NCBI RefSeq assembly: GCF_000739015.1
Contig: NZ_JPUG01000067.1
Location: forward strand, 1 to 58,941
Reading direction: 5' to 3'
DNA from: Microvirga sp. BSC39
GTDB taxonomy: Bacteria; Pseudomonadota; Alphaproteobacteria; Rhizobiales; Beijerinckiaceae
DNA length: 58,941 nt
Positions 18,121 to 26,524 of the stretch are shown here, piece by piece. Both the position numbers and the translations under genes were made by a program. The first letter of the stretch is position 1; each line of letters begins with the position of its first letter. Below the pieces are notes generated by a model that saw nothing but the letters and a program-made list of their open reading frames with translations, ran no database searches and was not told the origin of the DNA.

Positions 18121-19995
18121 TCACCAGACGACCGGGTGCGTTTGCCCGGTCGCCACATTCACGAAGCCCTGAGGCGCGGCTTCGCAGGGCGCGACCAGGA
18201 CCCAGCGCCATGGCGCGCAGGTCAGCGTCGCGAATTGCAGCCGCTCGGGGAAACCCGGATACCACCGGGGTGAGAAGGTCGGCTCGTAGAGCCACTCGAT
18301 GGTTTCGGCCTGTGCGTAAAGCTGCTGCATGTCGCCATCGAGTTCCTCCGCCGGACGCTGGGTCATTAGCCCGCCGATCTCGTAGCGCATCTCGGCCAGT
18401 ACCTTGCCGCCGCTGACGAGAACCCAGCCGCCGCCGATCTCCGCCACGCGATTGGCCACCATCGCCATGGCATCGTCAGATGATCCGACAATCCAGAGAT
18501 TGTGTTTGTCGTGCGCGACCGTGCAGCCGACAGCCGTGTCGGGCGTCTTCGGTCCACAGCCGAGCCAGAACATGCGCGAGATTTTCGCCTCGCCTGAGAA
18601 GCGGTCGACGATGGCGAACTTGGTGACGTTTCGGGATAGGTCTCGGTGGACTTCGCCGTTTACGACAGGCAATTCCATCGTGATGAACTCGTCATGCCAA
18701 TGGAAGGGCCGCAGTAGCGCCGCCTTCATCATGGCACGGCCGGGCTCGGCCGCTATGGCGAAATCCGACGGCTCGATCCTGCGCCGGATATTGACCGTCT
18801 TTGACGCCCATTCGGGCCAGTCGATGGCGGGCAGGGGACCGAGATAATCCGTACCCCGGGAGGCTTGGCGGCCATCGGCCCACACCTCGGCAATGGAGAG
18901 GGTTTCCACATCGTCGAGCAGCACGAGGTCGGCGAAGCGGCCCGGCGCAATGCTGCCGACCCAGGGCGTGAGCCGCATGTGACGCGCCGGGTTGATGGTG
19001 ACGCACTGGATTGCGACCTCCGGCGAGAGACCGGACTGGATGGCAAGGCGCACGTTGTAGTCCGTTGCTCCTATTTTCAGGGTGTCGGAAGCGCTGCGAT
19101 CATCGGTGGCGAAGGCGACTTGGGACCAGTCCGAGAGGCCGCGTTCAAGCAGGCCCTGAATGATCTCCGGCATGGAATGCGGCCTAATCTCGATGAAGAT
19201 ACCGTGGCGCAGCTTGTCCCACACCTCCTCGGCGGTCCAACCTTCATGATCCGACGCGAGGCCTGCCGCCGCGAAGGCGTTGATGGAGTCGAGGTCCCGC
19301 AGGCCGGCGCCATGGCCTTCGACGACGCCGCGCTTCTCGAATGTAGCCTGGATCATGCCCCACAGCCGCTTGTGGGACGGGTTCTCAGGGTTCCAGACCG
19401 CAGGCCAGTCCATCACCTCGTCGAGGCCGGCCACCATCAGGCTCTGCTTCAGGAACTCCGCCTGCTCGTCGTAGCCGTAATAGCCGCCACCCCATTCATA
19501 GGCCGTGGGCGGCACGGCCGATCCCGGGAGCGGGAAGATCTTCATAGGCGAGCCATGCCGGCGCGCGGTCAGCCAGAATTCCAGATTGTGCGGACCATCC
19601 ACGTTCGAGAACTCGTGGCTTGCCTCGCAGGTCCAGGTATTGCCACGCGGGAGGACCAACGCTGCCTCGTATTCGGGTGTGATGTGGGAGCTTTCGATGT
19701 GCTTGTGCACCTCGCCGAAGCCGGGAACGGCGGCGAGGTTCGAGCGGTCCTCCTGCGCGACGGCGGTTCCCGGGAACGTACCCGCGGGTCCGGTCCAGGC
19801 GATGCGCCGACCGCGGATTGCGATCTCCTGATCATCGAGCCACGTGCGGGTGTGGACATCGAGCAGCCGTCCGACGCGCAGGAGCAGATCCGCCGGACGC
19901 TTGCCAAGTGCGACCAGCATGAGATCCTGACGGATTGCCACTTCATCCGCAGCATTCACCAGAAGGTCGTCGGGAAGCGAAGCGGAATGGGTCAC
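18121..19995 (-). CDS. Adenine deaminase-like amidohydrolase
   Basis: About 624 residues, matching the adenine deaminase family in architecture: PADLLLRVGRLLDVHT near the N-terminus, metal motif HKHIESS, EGHGAGL, SDHEGWTAEE, the acid in AFATDDRSAS, then INPARHMRL and the C-terminal domain. The enzyme would convert adenine to hypoxanthine plus ammonia. The usual metal-adjacent DPHE(I/V)xNV is ASHEFSNV here, so it may belong to a divergent subgroup with another substrate. The start is uncertain: I chose GTG 19995 (AGGTG just upstream); an open frame reaches 20049. It converges on the amidohydrolase with 3 bp between stops and diverges from the nucleoside hydrolase. Confidence 0.78.
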   Translation of the reverse strand: MTHSASLPDDLLVNAADEVAIRQDLMLVALGKRPADLLLRVGRLLDVHTRTWLDDQEIAIRGRRIAWTGPAGTFPGTAVAQEDRSNLAAVPGFGEVHKHIESSHITPEYEAALVLPRGNTWTCEASHEFSNVDGPHNLEFWLTARRHGSPMKIFPLPGSAVPPTAYEWGGGYYGYDEQAEFLKQSLMVAGLDEVMDWPAVWNPENPSHKRLWGMIQATFEKRGVVEGHGAGLRDLDSINAFAAAGLASDHEGWTAEEVWDKLRHGIFIEIRPHSMPEIIQGLLERGLSDWSQVAFATDDRSASDTLKIGATDYNVRLAIQSGLSPEVAIQCVTINPARHMRLTPWVGSIAPGRFADLVLLDDVETLSIAEVWADGRQASRGTDYLGPLPAIDWPEWASKTVNIRRRIEPSDFAIAAEPGRAMMKAALLRPFHWHDEFITMELPVVNGEVHRDLSRNVTKFAIVDRFSGEAKISRMFWLGCGPKTPDTAVGCTVAHDKHNLWIVGSSDDAMAMVANRVAEIGGGWVLVSGGKVLAEMRYEIGGLMTQRPAEELDGDMQQLYAQAETIEWLYEPTFSPRWYPGFPERLQFATLTCAPWRWVLVAPCEAAPQGFVNVATGQTHPVVW

Positions 19996-20022
19996 GGCGC
20001 ACCTGCGGCTATGGTCAAAAGC

Positions 20023-20054
20023 GGTCCGCTGTCGGATAAGACACCACACGGACC
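20023..20054. promoter_or_regulatory. Nested dyad in divergent promoter region
   Basis: Between the adenine deaminase-like and nucleoside hydrolase genes there is a perfect 6-bp inverted repeat, GGTCCG (20023-20028) and CGGACC (20049-20054). A smaller TGTC/GACA dyad lies inside (20030-20033 and 20040-20043). Only about 80 bp separates the two divergent starts, so this position suits a shared operator. No regulator is identified in the window. Confidence 0.3.
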
Positions 20055-20075
20055 TGGAAGGTTTCTACCCCGATC

Positions 20076-21020
20076 ATGACCCCCGCAAAACCCCGCCTGA
20101 CCGTCATCGACACCGATCCCGGCATCGACGATGCTATCGGCATTCTCATGGCACTCGCTTCGCCTGACTTCACCATCGCCGGGATCATGACCGTGGCGGG
20201 CAACATCGGCCTCGAAACCACGACGCGCAATGCCGGCCGCCTTCTTGCCTTTGCCGGCCGGGGAGACATTCCGGTGTTTCAGGGAGCAGCCGCGCCGCTG
20301 TCGCGGGTGGGACCCGAGCCGCTGAACCTGCATGGTGAAGACGGCATCGGCGGTGTCGCCTTGCCTGACCCCGCACGGCTCCCTGAGAGCCAGCACGCCG
20401 TGGAGTGGCTGGCGGACTTCCTGCTCGGTGAGCCGGCGGGCACTGTCGACGTACTCGCTCTCGGACCGCTGACGAATCTGGCCCGTCTGGTTCTTGAGCA
20501 GCCCGAGGCTGCAAGGCGTATCGGCAGGATCATCGCCATGGGCGGCGCGATTCACGAGCACGGCAACGTCGGACCGTGCTCCGAGTTCAACCTGTGGGCC
20601 GATCCAGAGGCGGCCGCGGTTGTCGTCGAATCCGGCCTGCCCCTCGTGCTCATTCCCCTCGACGTCACCCGCCGCGTACGCGCTACCCGTGACTTCGTCG
20701 AGACGCTTGCTGCGAGCGAAAAGCCCATGGCCTCCATGGTAGCCAGCCTCATCGAATCCTATTTCGAGGCTGCGACGAACCGGGAGAGCCGTCCGCTCCA
20801 TGATCCCTGCGTGATGTTGTACGCCCTCGCGCCCGAGCTTTTCCGGATCGAGGAGCTTCGGCTTTGCGTTGACACAGGAGGTTCTGACGCGGCTGGAGCG
20901 CTTGCGATCGATCCAGAAGGAAGCCCTGTGCAGGTGGCCCTGGGTGTCGACGGCTCCGGAGCGCTCCATCTTCTCGCTCGATGCCTCAGCGCCGGCTCGA
21001 CAAGTGCATCCATTGGATAG
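20076..21020 (+). CDS. Inosine/uridine-preferring nucleoside hydrolase
   Basis: A 314-residue IunH-family enzyme that cleaves the N-glycosidic bond of ribonucleosides, releasing base and ribose. The calcium-binding signature DTDPGIDDA is at residues 12-20, TVAGNIGLETTTRNA follows, and the late LHDPC motif supplies the His/Asp ligands. No signal peptide. It is divergent from the adenine deaminase-like gene, giving a logical series: nucleoside to free base to deaminated base. The ankyrin gene starts 10 bp downstream and is likely cotranscribed. Confidence 0.92.
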   Translation: MTPAKPRLTVIDTDPGIDDAIGILMALASPDFTIAGIMTVAGNIGLETTTRNAGRLLAFAGRGDIPVFQGAAAPLSRVGPEPLNLHGEDGIGGVALPDPARLPESQHAVEWLADFLLGEPAGTVDVLALGPLTNLARLVLEQPEAARRIGRIIAMGGAIHEHGNVGPCSEFNLWADPEAAAVVVESGLPLVLIPLDVTRRVRATRDFVETLAASEKPMASMVASLIESYFEAATNRESRPLHDPCVMLYALAPELFRIEELRLCVDTGGSDAAGALAIDPEGSPVQVALGVDGSGALHLLARCLSAGSTSASIG

Positions 21021-21030
21021 GGAAACCGCG

Positions 21031-21561
21031 ATGACGGACGAGATGCCGAAACCAGCTCCGGAGCTGGACGAGGAGACCATCGCCTTCGCGCAGCGTGTCT
21101 TCCAGCATGCAAGGGCGGGGCAGGTGCAGGAGCTGGGCGACCTTCTCCGCATGGGATTGCCGCCGAACCTGCGCAACGAGAAGGGCGACTCGCTTCTGAT
21201 GCTGGCGAGCTATCACGGTCATGCTGAGGCCGTTCGGCTTCTGCTCGAGCATGGGGCTGACCCGGAACTCGCCAATGATCGCGGCCAGACGCCTCTCGCC
21301 GGAGCAGCCTTCAAGGGCGACATGGCATCGGTGGAGAGCCTTCTCGACGGCGGCGCTGACGTGAACGGCCGGGGTGACGGTGGCAAGACCCCGCTCATGG
21401 TCGCAGCCATGTTCAACCGGGTCGAGATCGTCGAGATGTTGCTTTCTCGCGGTGCGGATCCTCAGGCGCGTGATGCCGGCGGGCTCACCGCTGAAGCCCT
21501 GGCGAGCGCAATGGGTGCATACGACACGGCGGAATTGCTCGCTCGTTCGGCACAGTCGTAG
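21031..21561 (+). CDS. Ankyrin repeat protein
   Basis: A 176-residue protein made of about four ankyrin repeats after a ~40-residue acidic leader. Repeat hallmarks are GDSLLMLASYHGHAEAV, LLLEHGADPELAND, GQTPLAGAAFKGD, LLDGGADVNGRGD, GKTPLMVAAMFNRVEIV and LLSRGADPQARD. There is no signal peptide and no enzymatic domain, so it is probably a cytosolic protein-binding module. I chose the ATG at 21031, which follows AGGGAAA. It sits 10 bp after the nucleoside hydrolase and converges with the polyketide operon, 17 bp away. Confidence 0.85.
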   Translation: MTDEMPKPAPELDEETIAFAQRVFQHARAGQVQELGDLLRMGLPPNLRNEKGDSLLMLASYHGHAEAVRLLLEHGADPELANDRGQTPLAGAAFKGDMASVESLLDGGADVNGRGDGGKTPLMVAAMFNRVEIVEMLLSRGADPQARDAGGLTAEALASAMGAYDTAELLARSAQS

Positions 21562-21578
21562 AGAACTTCCGGGAGCTA

Positions 21579-22424
21579 TCAGGGCTTGTGCGCCCTTAGG
21601 AGACCATAGCGCATCGAGCCGGTGAGATAAGCGATCCAGATGCGAGGAACGCTCAGGGCGAAGATCCGGTTCTTGGCGCGGGCGTCCAGCAGGTAACGTC
21701 GATATCGGGAATGGGTTAGAAGTTTTGTCGCAACCCGCCTCGTGCAGAGCGCCCACGTACGTCTCACCCTGGCGCTGAGATCTTCAAAGCCGTCGACCAC
21801 GAGGCCTGCATTGCTGGCCCATGCGCGATACTCCGCTTCACTGCCCATGCTAGGCAAACGCCCCTCGCGGCAGATCGGCTCCAGCAGGTAGCGCTCCTCC
21901 CACCGGCGGGCGCCGTCACGAGCAAGCCAGGCATAAATGGCTAACCGCCCACCGGGGCGCAGGGTGCGAAACACCTCGTCGAAAAACCGCTGCTTGTCCG
22001 ACATGTGCTCAGAACTCTCGATGGCGATCACATGGTCGAAGGTCTCGTCCGCGAAGGTGTTCTCGAGCCAGTCTTGCCGGATGAAGTGCAGCAGGGGCGA
22101 CGCGGTGCTGCGTGTCCGCGCCTGCCGAAGCTGCGCGGACGAGACCGTGACGCCGGTCACGCGAACATCGTAGTGGCGCGCGAGCCACTCGGCCGTCGCA
22201 CCATAGCCGCAGCCGACATCGCAGACATGCTGGCCCGGTCGGAGATCCAGTGTATCGGCCAGATGGGCGACAAGGGCTTCGACCGCCTCGTCAGGGGCCT
22301 CCCGGCCGCTTGTCCAGAGACCGTGATGGACATGCTCACCCCAGATCTCGCGATAGAACGGGTCGAGTTCGTCGTAGTGCTCCGCCACGGCGTCCGTTGT
22401 CTGAATCTCCCGCGGCACGATCAT
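21579..22424 (-). CDS. SAM-dependent methyltransferase, second of the type III PKS operon
   Basis: A 281-residue class I methyltransferase. The SAM motif is VCDVGCGYGATAEWLA (about residues 67-82), followed by GVTVSSAQLRQAR and a post-II acidic region FDHVIAIESSEHM. This pattern resembles the cyclopropane-synthase/tocopherol-methyltransferase branch, which act on lipid or ring carbons. The start ATG overlaps the stop of the FAD gene by 4 bp (ATGA). Last gene of the operon; likely methylates the polyketide product on carbon or oxygen. Confidence 0.85.
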   Translation of the reverse strand: MIVPREIQTTDAVAEHYDELDPFYREIWGEHVHHGLWTSGREAPDEAVEALVAHLADTLDLRPGQHVCDVGCGYGATAEWLARHYDVRVTGVTVSSAQLRQARTRSTASPLLHFIRQDWLENTFADETFDHVIAIESSEHMSDKQRFFDEVFRTLRPGGRLAIYAWLARDGARRWEERYLLEPICREGRLPSMGSEAEYRAWASNAGLVVDGFEDLSARVRRTWALCTRRVATKLLTHSRYRRYLLDARAKNRIFALSVPRIWIAYLTGSMRYGLLRAHKP

Positions 22425-23575
22425 GGGAGAACCAGCGCGCTCTGCATTGAGCCCTCCCGGATTCGGGTGAAGGCTGCAACCTGCCGCATGAGAGAAGGCC
22501 ATGTCTGGCAGAGGTGAAAGAGGGCTGCCTGACCGGGTCCGAAGCGCGCAGCCTTGTTGAGCAGAAAGGCGAGCCGAACCTGTCGCTGGATGTCGGATGC
22601 CATCTTCCGATGAAAATCGGCGCTGGTGCAGCCATGGCGAAGAAACATCGAGGCGGCGAGATGCCCGCTGTGCAGGGCCATCGACATGCCCTCACCGGTG
22701 AAGGAGGGGATCACGCCCATCTGATCCCCGAGGCGGAAGAGGCCCTGGGGCTCGACCAAGGTTGGGTCATGAACGAAGCCATAAGGGATTTGGAAGATCG
22801 ATAAGGGCTTGTCGAAGATCGCCTGCGCATCCCGCAGCCGATCTGCCAGGAGCGGACATTCGCGAGTGATCCGCTCGATGAGGCTGCTCCAGTTCTTGCC
22901 AGCCTGCTCAAAACGCTCCTGGCTTACGACCAGACAAAGATTGGCAACGCCGTCCTCGATCAGCTGCAGACCCGCATAACCTTCGCTGAACAGGATGACC
23001 TCGATAGCGCCATCAAGGGCGGCTCGCTGCTGCGTCGAGAGCCGGTAATGCATCTTGAAGCCGATGAGATCGTTGATGGATCCCGATGCCGAACGCTTGA
23101 CGCCCCTGAGATCATGCTTGCCGCTGGCCAGGAAGAGCGTCTCCGCTCGAACGTTGCCAAATGGACCCGCATCAATCCAATTAGCGTTTTCCTCGGCGGT
23201 GATGGATCGCGCGGTCACTCCACGCATCACCCGAACACCATGCGATATGGCCTTTTCCAGCAGCGCCTCATCCAGAACCTTTCGGGAGAGGCCACGCGCC
23301 AGGAAGGGTAAATCGACTTCGGTCTGCATCTCACGATGATACAACCGCAAGCGCGAAATCCGGCTCGCACCCAAGGCGTCGAGATCGATGCTGAGCCGGG
23401 CGAGATACGTCTGAGCCTCGATGCTGAGGAACTCGCCGCAAACCTTGTGCCGAGGCCCGGAGTCTCGCTCCAGGAGAAGCGGCGACCGTCCTTTCCTACC
23501 AAGAACGCAGGCGGTCGAGGCGCCAGCGAGTCCTCCGCCTACGATCACGACCTCTTCGGAACGGTGGCCGCTCAT
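22421..23575 (-). CDS. FAD-dependent oxidoreductase of the type III PKS operon
   Basis: A 384-residue flavoprotein of the geranylgeranyl-reductase/aromatic-hydroxylase type. The Rossmann motif is VVIVGGGLAGASTACVLG with the ribose-binding acid in LLLERD. VCGEFLS, LSRKVLDEALL and the second FAD contact FRLGDQMGVIPSFTGEGMSMAL (GD motif) follow in order. I chose the ATG at 23575; upstream frame to 23803 is shadow of the methyltransferase. Starts and stops overlap both neighbours by 4 bp. In known phenolic-lipid operons an analogous flavoprotein hydroxylates the ring after methylation; that role is inferred here. Confidence 0.85.
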   Translation of the reverse strand: MSGHRSEEVVIVGGGLAGASTACVLGRKGRSPLLLERDSGPRHKVCGEFLSIEAQTYLARLSIDLDALGASRISRLRLYHREMQTEVDLPFLARGLSRKVLDEALLEKAISHGVRVMRGVTARSITAEENANWIDAGPFGNVRAETLFLASGKHDLRGVKRSASGSINDLIGFKMHYRLSTQQRAALDGAIEVILFSEGYAGLQLIEDGVANLCLVVSQERFEQAGKNWSSLIERITRECPLLADRLRDAQAIFDKPLSIFQIPYGFVHDPTLVEPQGLFRLGDQMGVIPSFTGEGMSMALHSGHLAASMFLRHGCTSADFHRKMASDIQRQVRLAFLLNKAARFGPGQAALFHLCQTWPSLMRQVAAFTRIREGSMQSALVLP

Positions 23576-24285
23576 TTGAGCCGGCTCACGCAGAGGCGGA
23601 ACGGGACATGCCAGCGGATCTCCGCCGCTTTGGGCTCCAGCCCCGCCGCCTTCAGGACGCTGTCCCAATCCGCCTTCCGGAAGCTGCGGGCGATGGAGAC
23701 AGGTCCGTCGTGCTGTACGAAGCGATGCCAGCGGGCGACGCGCGCGAGGGTGCCGAAGACGTGGAACGGGACGGGATGGCGGTGCAGGTCGGCAATGTAC
23801 CACCCGCGTGCCGTGATCTGCTCCATCCAGCGGATGAAGGTCGCCAGCTCTTCATTCGACATATGATGCGTCGTCTGGGAGCTGATGACGAAATCGATGG
23901 GCCGTTCGGGCTTGTAGTCGAAGACATCGCCTGTCCGGTACTCGATGGGAACCCCGGAAGGGGTGGCGGCTTGGGCAATGGGTTCGCTCATGGGATTGAG
24001 GTCGACCCCCACCAGATCGACGGCACGGCCCTTACGCCCGCTCCAGGCATGGATCTTGCGCAGGAGATCGCCATAGCCGTAGCCGACATCGAGAACCGTC
24101 ACGCGTTCATTCGGTGCCAGGCGACGGGTAGCGCGATCGAGCCAGGCCAGGATTGGGCGGTGGGTCAGAGTCAACGCATTGACCGTGGCGAGGTCCTTGA
24201 GGCAGGCCCGGTAGTCCTCGACGCTGACGGCCTCGGTGTCCATCAGCTCCGTCTCGTGGCTGCGCTCGGCGAAGCTCCGGCCCAT
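23572..24285 (-). CDS. SAM-dependent methyltransferase, first of the type III PKS operon
   Basis: A 237-residue class I methyltransferase. The SAM motif is VTVLDVGYGYGDLLRKI near residue 65; DLVGVDLNPMS supplies the acidic motif II and DFVISSQTTHHM the post-motif. It begins 8 bp after the polyketide synthase stop and overlaps the FAD gene by 4 bp. It differs clearly from the second methyltransferase in this operon, so two separate methylations are expected, one possibly before ring oxidation. Confidence 0.85.
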   Translation of the reverse strand: MGRSFAERSHETELMDTEAVSVEDYRACLKDLATVNALTLTHRPILAWLDRATRRLAPNERVTVLDVGYGYGDLLRKIHAWSGRKGRAVDLVGVDLNPMSEPIAQAATPSGVPIEYRTGDVFDYKPERPIDFVISSQTTHHMSNEELATFIRWMEQITARGWYIADLHRHPVPFHVFGTLARVARWHRFVQHDGPVSIARSFRKADWDSVLKAAGLEPKAAEIRWHVPFRLCVSRLK

Positions 24286-24293
24286 GGCGACGG

Positions 24294-25385
24294 TTATCCT
24301 GCGATGTCGAACCGGAAGGTTTCGGCGACCAGTCCAGGCCCAAAGGCCATGCCGAAGCCTCTCGAATCCGGTGGCGCCTGCTGCATCATGCGATCGAGCA
24401 CGAACATCAGGGTAGCCGACGACATATTGCCGAAATCCCGCAGAACACCGCGAGACCAGCGCAGGGCATCCGGCGCGAGTTCGAGGCCCTGTTCGACAGC
24501 ATCGAGGATCGTACGCCCGCCTGCATGAACGGCCCAGAGATCGAAGTCGTCCTTATGCTGGCCACGCAGGATGCCCCTATCGTCGTTGCGGGTCGCCTCA
24601 TGACGGAGCGATTTCGCGATCTGCTGCGGCACTTCACCGGACAGGCTCATCTGAAAGCCGGCATCGCCGATGCGCCATGTGATGAGATCCTGCGTCTCCG
24701 GAATGGTCGCGACTCGGAAGTCCTTGAGGGCAATGCCTCGCGGTTCGGCCGTCACCAGGCTCGCGGCACATCCGTCGCCGAACAGCAGGGCGCCGAGAAT
24801 GACCTCAAGGTCGGAGGTCTCCTGGAGATGAAGCGTGCAGAGCTCCAGGTTGACGACCAGCACCTTCGCGGCGGGTTCCGACCGGACGATGTGGTGCGCC
24901 AGCTTCAAGGCATTGACGGCCGCCGCGCAGCCCATGAATCCGACCAAGGTGCGCTCGATGGATGGGTTGAGGCCGAGCCGCTCCATCAACTGCTGATCAA
25001 GCCCCGGGGCGGTGAAGCCCGTACAGGATGCCACGACGAGATGGGTGAGAGAGGAGAGTTCCTCGCCCAGATCGAGGGCCTCGACGGCCCTCTCCGCAAG
25101 GTCGACTGCATGGGTTTCGAAACGGTCCATCCGGGCCGCAGTCCCGGCAAACTGCCCTGGCTGGAAGAAGCCTTCCTGATCGGCCGCGATGTCCAGGTTC
25201 TCACTGGGCGCCAGGGTCGAGTAGCGATGCTCGATGCCGGAACGCTGCACCATGCGCCTGAAAAGGAGCTTTTCCTTTCGCTCGGGCAGGAAACGGTCGA
25301 CGAAGCCGATGAAGGTCTGATGGACGTCATGCTCCGGCACAGCCGTGCCGATCCGGTTGATATACGCGCCTGTCACGAGTTCCAT
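24294..25385 (-). CDS. Type III polyketide synthase
   Basis: A 363-residue chalcone/stilbene-synthase-fold enzyme. The catalytic triad is visible: Cys153 in VGFMGCAAAVNAL, His287 in DLWAVHAGGRTILD and Asn320 in DFGNMSSATL. The C-terminal GFGMAFGPGLVAE is the family's GxGPG loop. It extends a CoA starter with malonyl-CoA and cyclises the chain in the same active site. The starter and ring type cannot be read from sequence, but accessory methyltransferases and a flavoprotein suggest an alkylresorcinol/pyrone or quinone-like product. The start overlaps a short upstream ORF. This is the first confident gene of the operon after the EamA transporter. Confidence 0.93.
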   Translation of the reverse strand: MELVTGAYINRIGTAVPEHDVHQTFIGFVDRFLPERKEKLLFRRMVQRSGIEHRYSTLAPSENLDIAADQEGFFQPGQFAGTAARMDRFETHAVDLAERAVEALDLGEELSSLTHLVVASCTGFTAPGLDQQLMERLGLNPSIERTLVGFMGCAAAVNALKLAHHIVRSEPAAKVLVVNLELCTLHLQETSDLEVILGALLFGDGCAASLVTAEPRGIALKDFRVATIPETQDLITWRIGDAGFQMSLSGEVPQQIAKSLRHEATRNDDRGILRGQHKDDFDLWAVHAGGRTILDAVEQGLELAPDALRWSRGVLRDFGNMSSATLMFVLDRMMQQAPPDSRGFGMAFGPGLVAETFRFDIAG

Positions 25386-25489
25386 CCTGCCTCACGGGCC
25401 TGGGCTGTGACCCATGCCTCAAAGATTGCCGGATCAGGGACATAGGGCACGGTGCAGGCGAGTGAACGCGGGTGCAGCAGAAGTCGCAC
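25373..25489 (-). CDS. Possible 38-residue ORF coupled to the polyketide synthase
   Basis: A GTG-initiated ORF between the EamA gene and the polyketide synthase. It reads protein-like rather than random: leucine-rich start (RLLLHPRSLACTV), then YVPDPAIFEAWVTAQAREAG. Its stop lies 13 bp inside the synthase gene, so ribosomes finishing it could restart at the synthase ATG. There is no good Shine-Dalgarno sequence and no known homolog that I recognise. It could be a coupling leader, a remnant of a longer gene, or chance. Confidence 0.3.
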   Translation of the reverse strand: MRLLLHPRSLACTVPYVPDPAIFEAWVTAQAREAGWNS

Positions 25490-25510
25490 CTCTGTGATAG
25501 CAGCGCAGCT

Positions 25511-26431
25511 TCAGTGCGGTGTGGATGCCGCTGCCGAGGCGGCAGGTACGGTTTCGGGCAATGGGTCTGCCTCCGGCCGGCCTCGCTTGAGAGTCTGCTC
25601 ACGGGCAAAGATGAACAGGCCGGCTGCGACCACGATGAGGATGCCGAAAAGCGCGAGGACGTCAGGCCACTCGTCGAAGAAGAGGGCGCCGATGGCAAGA
25701 GCCCACAGAATCTGACTGTACTGGGCTGCCCCGAGGCGGTCGGCCGGAGCGTACATGGTCGCCACGATGAACAGGGCCTGCGCAGCGAATGCCGTGGCGG
25801 CGAAGGCGAGGAGCAGGATCCACTGATGCATTGTAGGCCAGGCGAAGCCTGGGATCATCAGCACGCCAGCCAAGAGGGTCGTCGCCAGGAACACCGTGCT
25901 GATCAGGGTGAACCGCTTCTCCGTGTGGCCTATCATGCGGCCGGTTATGACCCCTCCGGCCGCGCATAAAGCGGCCGCGAGGGCTGCAAGATGGCCGGGC
26001 AGAAGCTCCCTGAAACCCGGACGCACGATGACCAGCACTCCGACGAAGGCGGCGCAGACGGCAAGGCCCCGTCGCCAGCGCACATGTTCCTTCAGGACGA
26101 AGATGGAAAGAACCGTCACCAGGCTCGGCATGAGGAACAGGAGCGCGAAGGCCTCCGCAAAGGGCAGGCTTCGGAACGCCATGACGCTCAGTGGCGTCGT
26201 AGCCGCAATCAGGAAAACCCTGAGCCCCATGAGCCAAGGCCTGTTCCAGCGCACCATATCGAGCCCACTGTCGCCTGCCTTCATGAAGACGGGGGAGAGG
26301 ATCAGCGGGATGAGATAGCCGAAGAAGGTCACCTCGAACGGATCGAGACCATGGCCGATCGCCTTCACGATGGCGTCGCCCCAGGCGAAGACCGCGAAGG
26401 CGAGGAAGGCGAGAATGATACCTTTGACCAT
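25511..26431 (-). CDS. EamA/DMT family transporter
   Basis: A 306-residue membrane protein with about ten hydrophobic segments arranged as two EamA repeats, starting GIILAFLAFAVFAWGDAIVKAIGHG. The hydrophobic-only pattern and DPFEVTFFGYLIPLI fit the drug/metabolite transporter superfamily. It is on the same strand as the polyketide operon with 125 bp to the synthase start, so it may export the product. The same family also moves amino acids and nucleosides, so this is only an inference. The ribosome site is weak. Confidence 0.85.
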   Translation of the reverse strand: MVKGIILAFLAFAVFAWGDAIVKAIGHGLDPFEVTFFGYLIPLILSPVFMKAGDSGLDMVRWNRPWLMGLRVFLIAATTPLSVMAFRSLPFAEAFALLFLMPSLVTVLSIFVLKEHVRWRRGLAVCAAFVGVLVIVRPGFRELLPGHLAALAAALCAAGGVITGRMIGHTEKRFTLISTVFLATTLLAGVLMIPGFAWPTMHQWILLLAFAATAFAAQALFIVATMYAPADRLGAAQYSQILWALAIGALFFDEWPDVLALFGILIVVAAGLFIFAREQTLKRGRPEADPLPETVPAASAAASTPH

Positions 26432-26524
26432 TGTTCGGGTGATCGCGCAGGAGGGTAGTTAGAAAACGCAAAGGCGCCAGCCGATCAGGCCAGCGCCACC
26501 GGGCGGGAGAACAGGATAACAGGG

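Noticed and set aside
26462..26505. GGCGC ... GCGCC stem between the EamA and small hypothetical genes.
   Set aside because: Interrupted by two mismatches and lacking a T-run; too weak to call a terminator.
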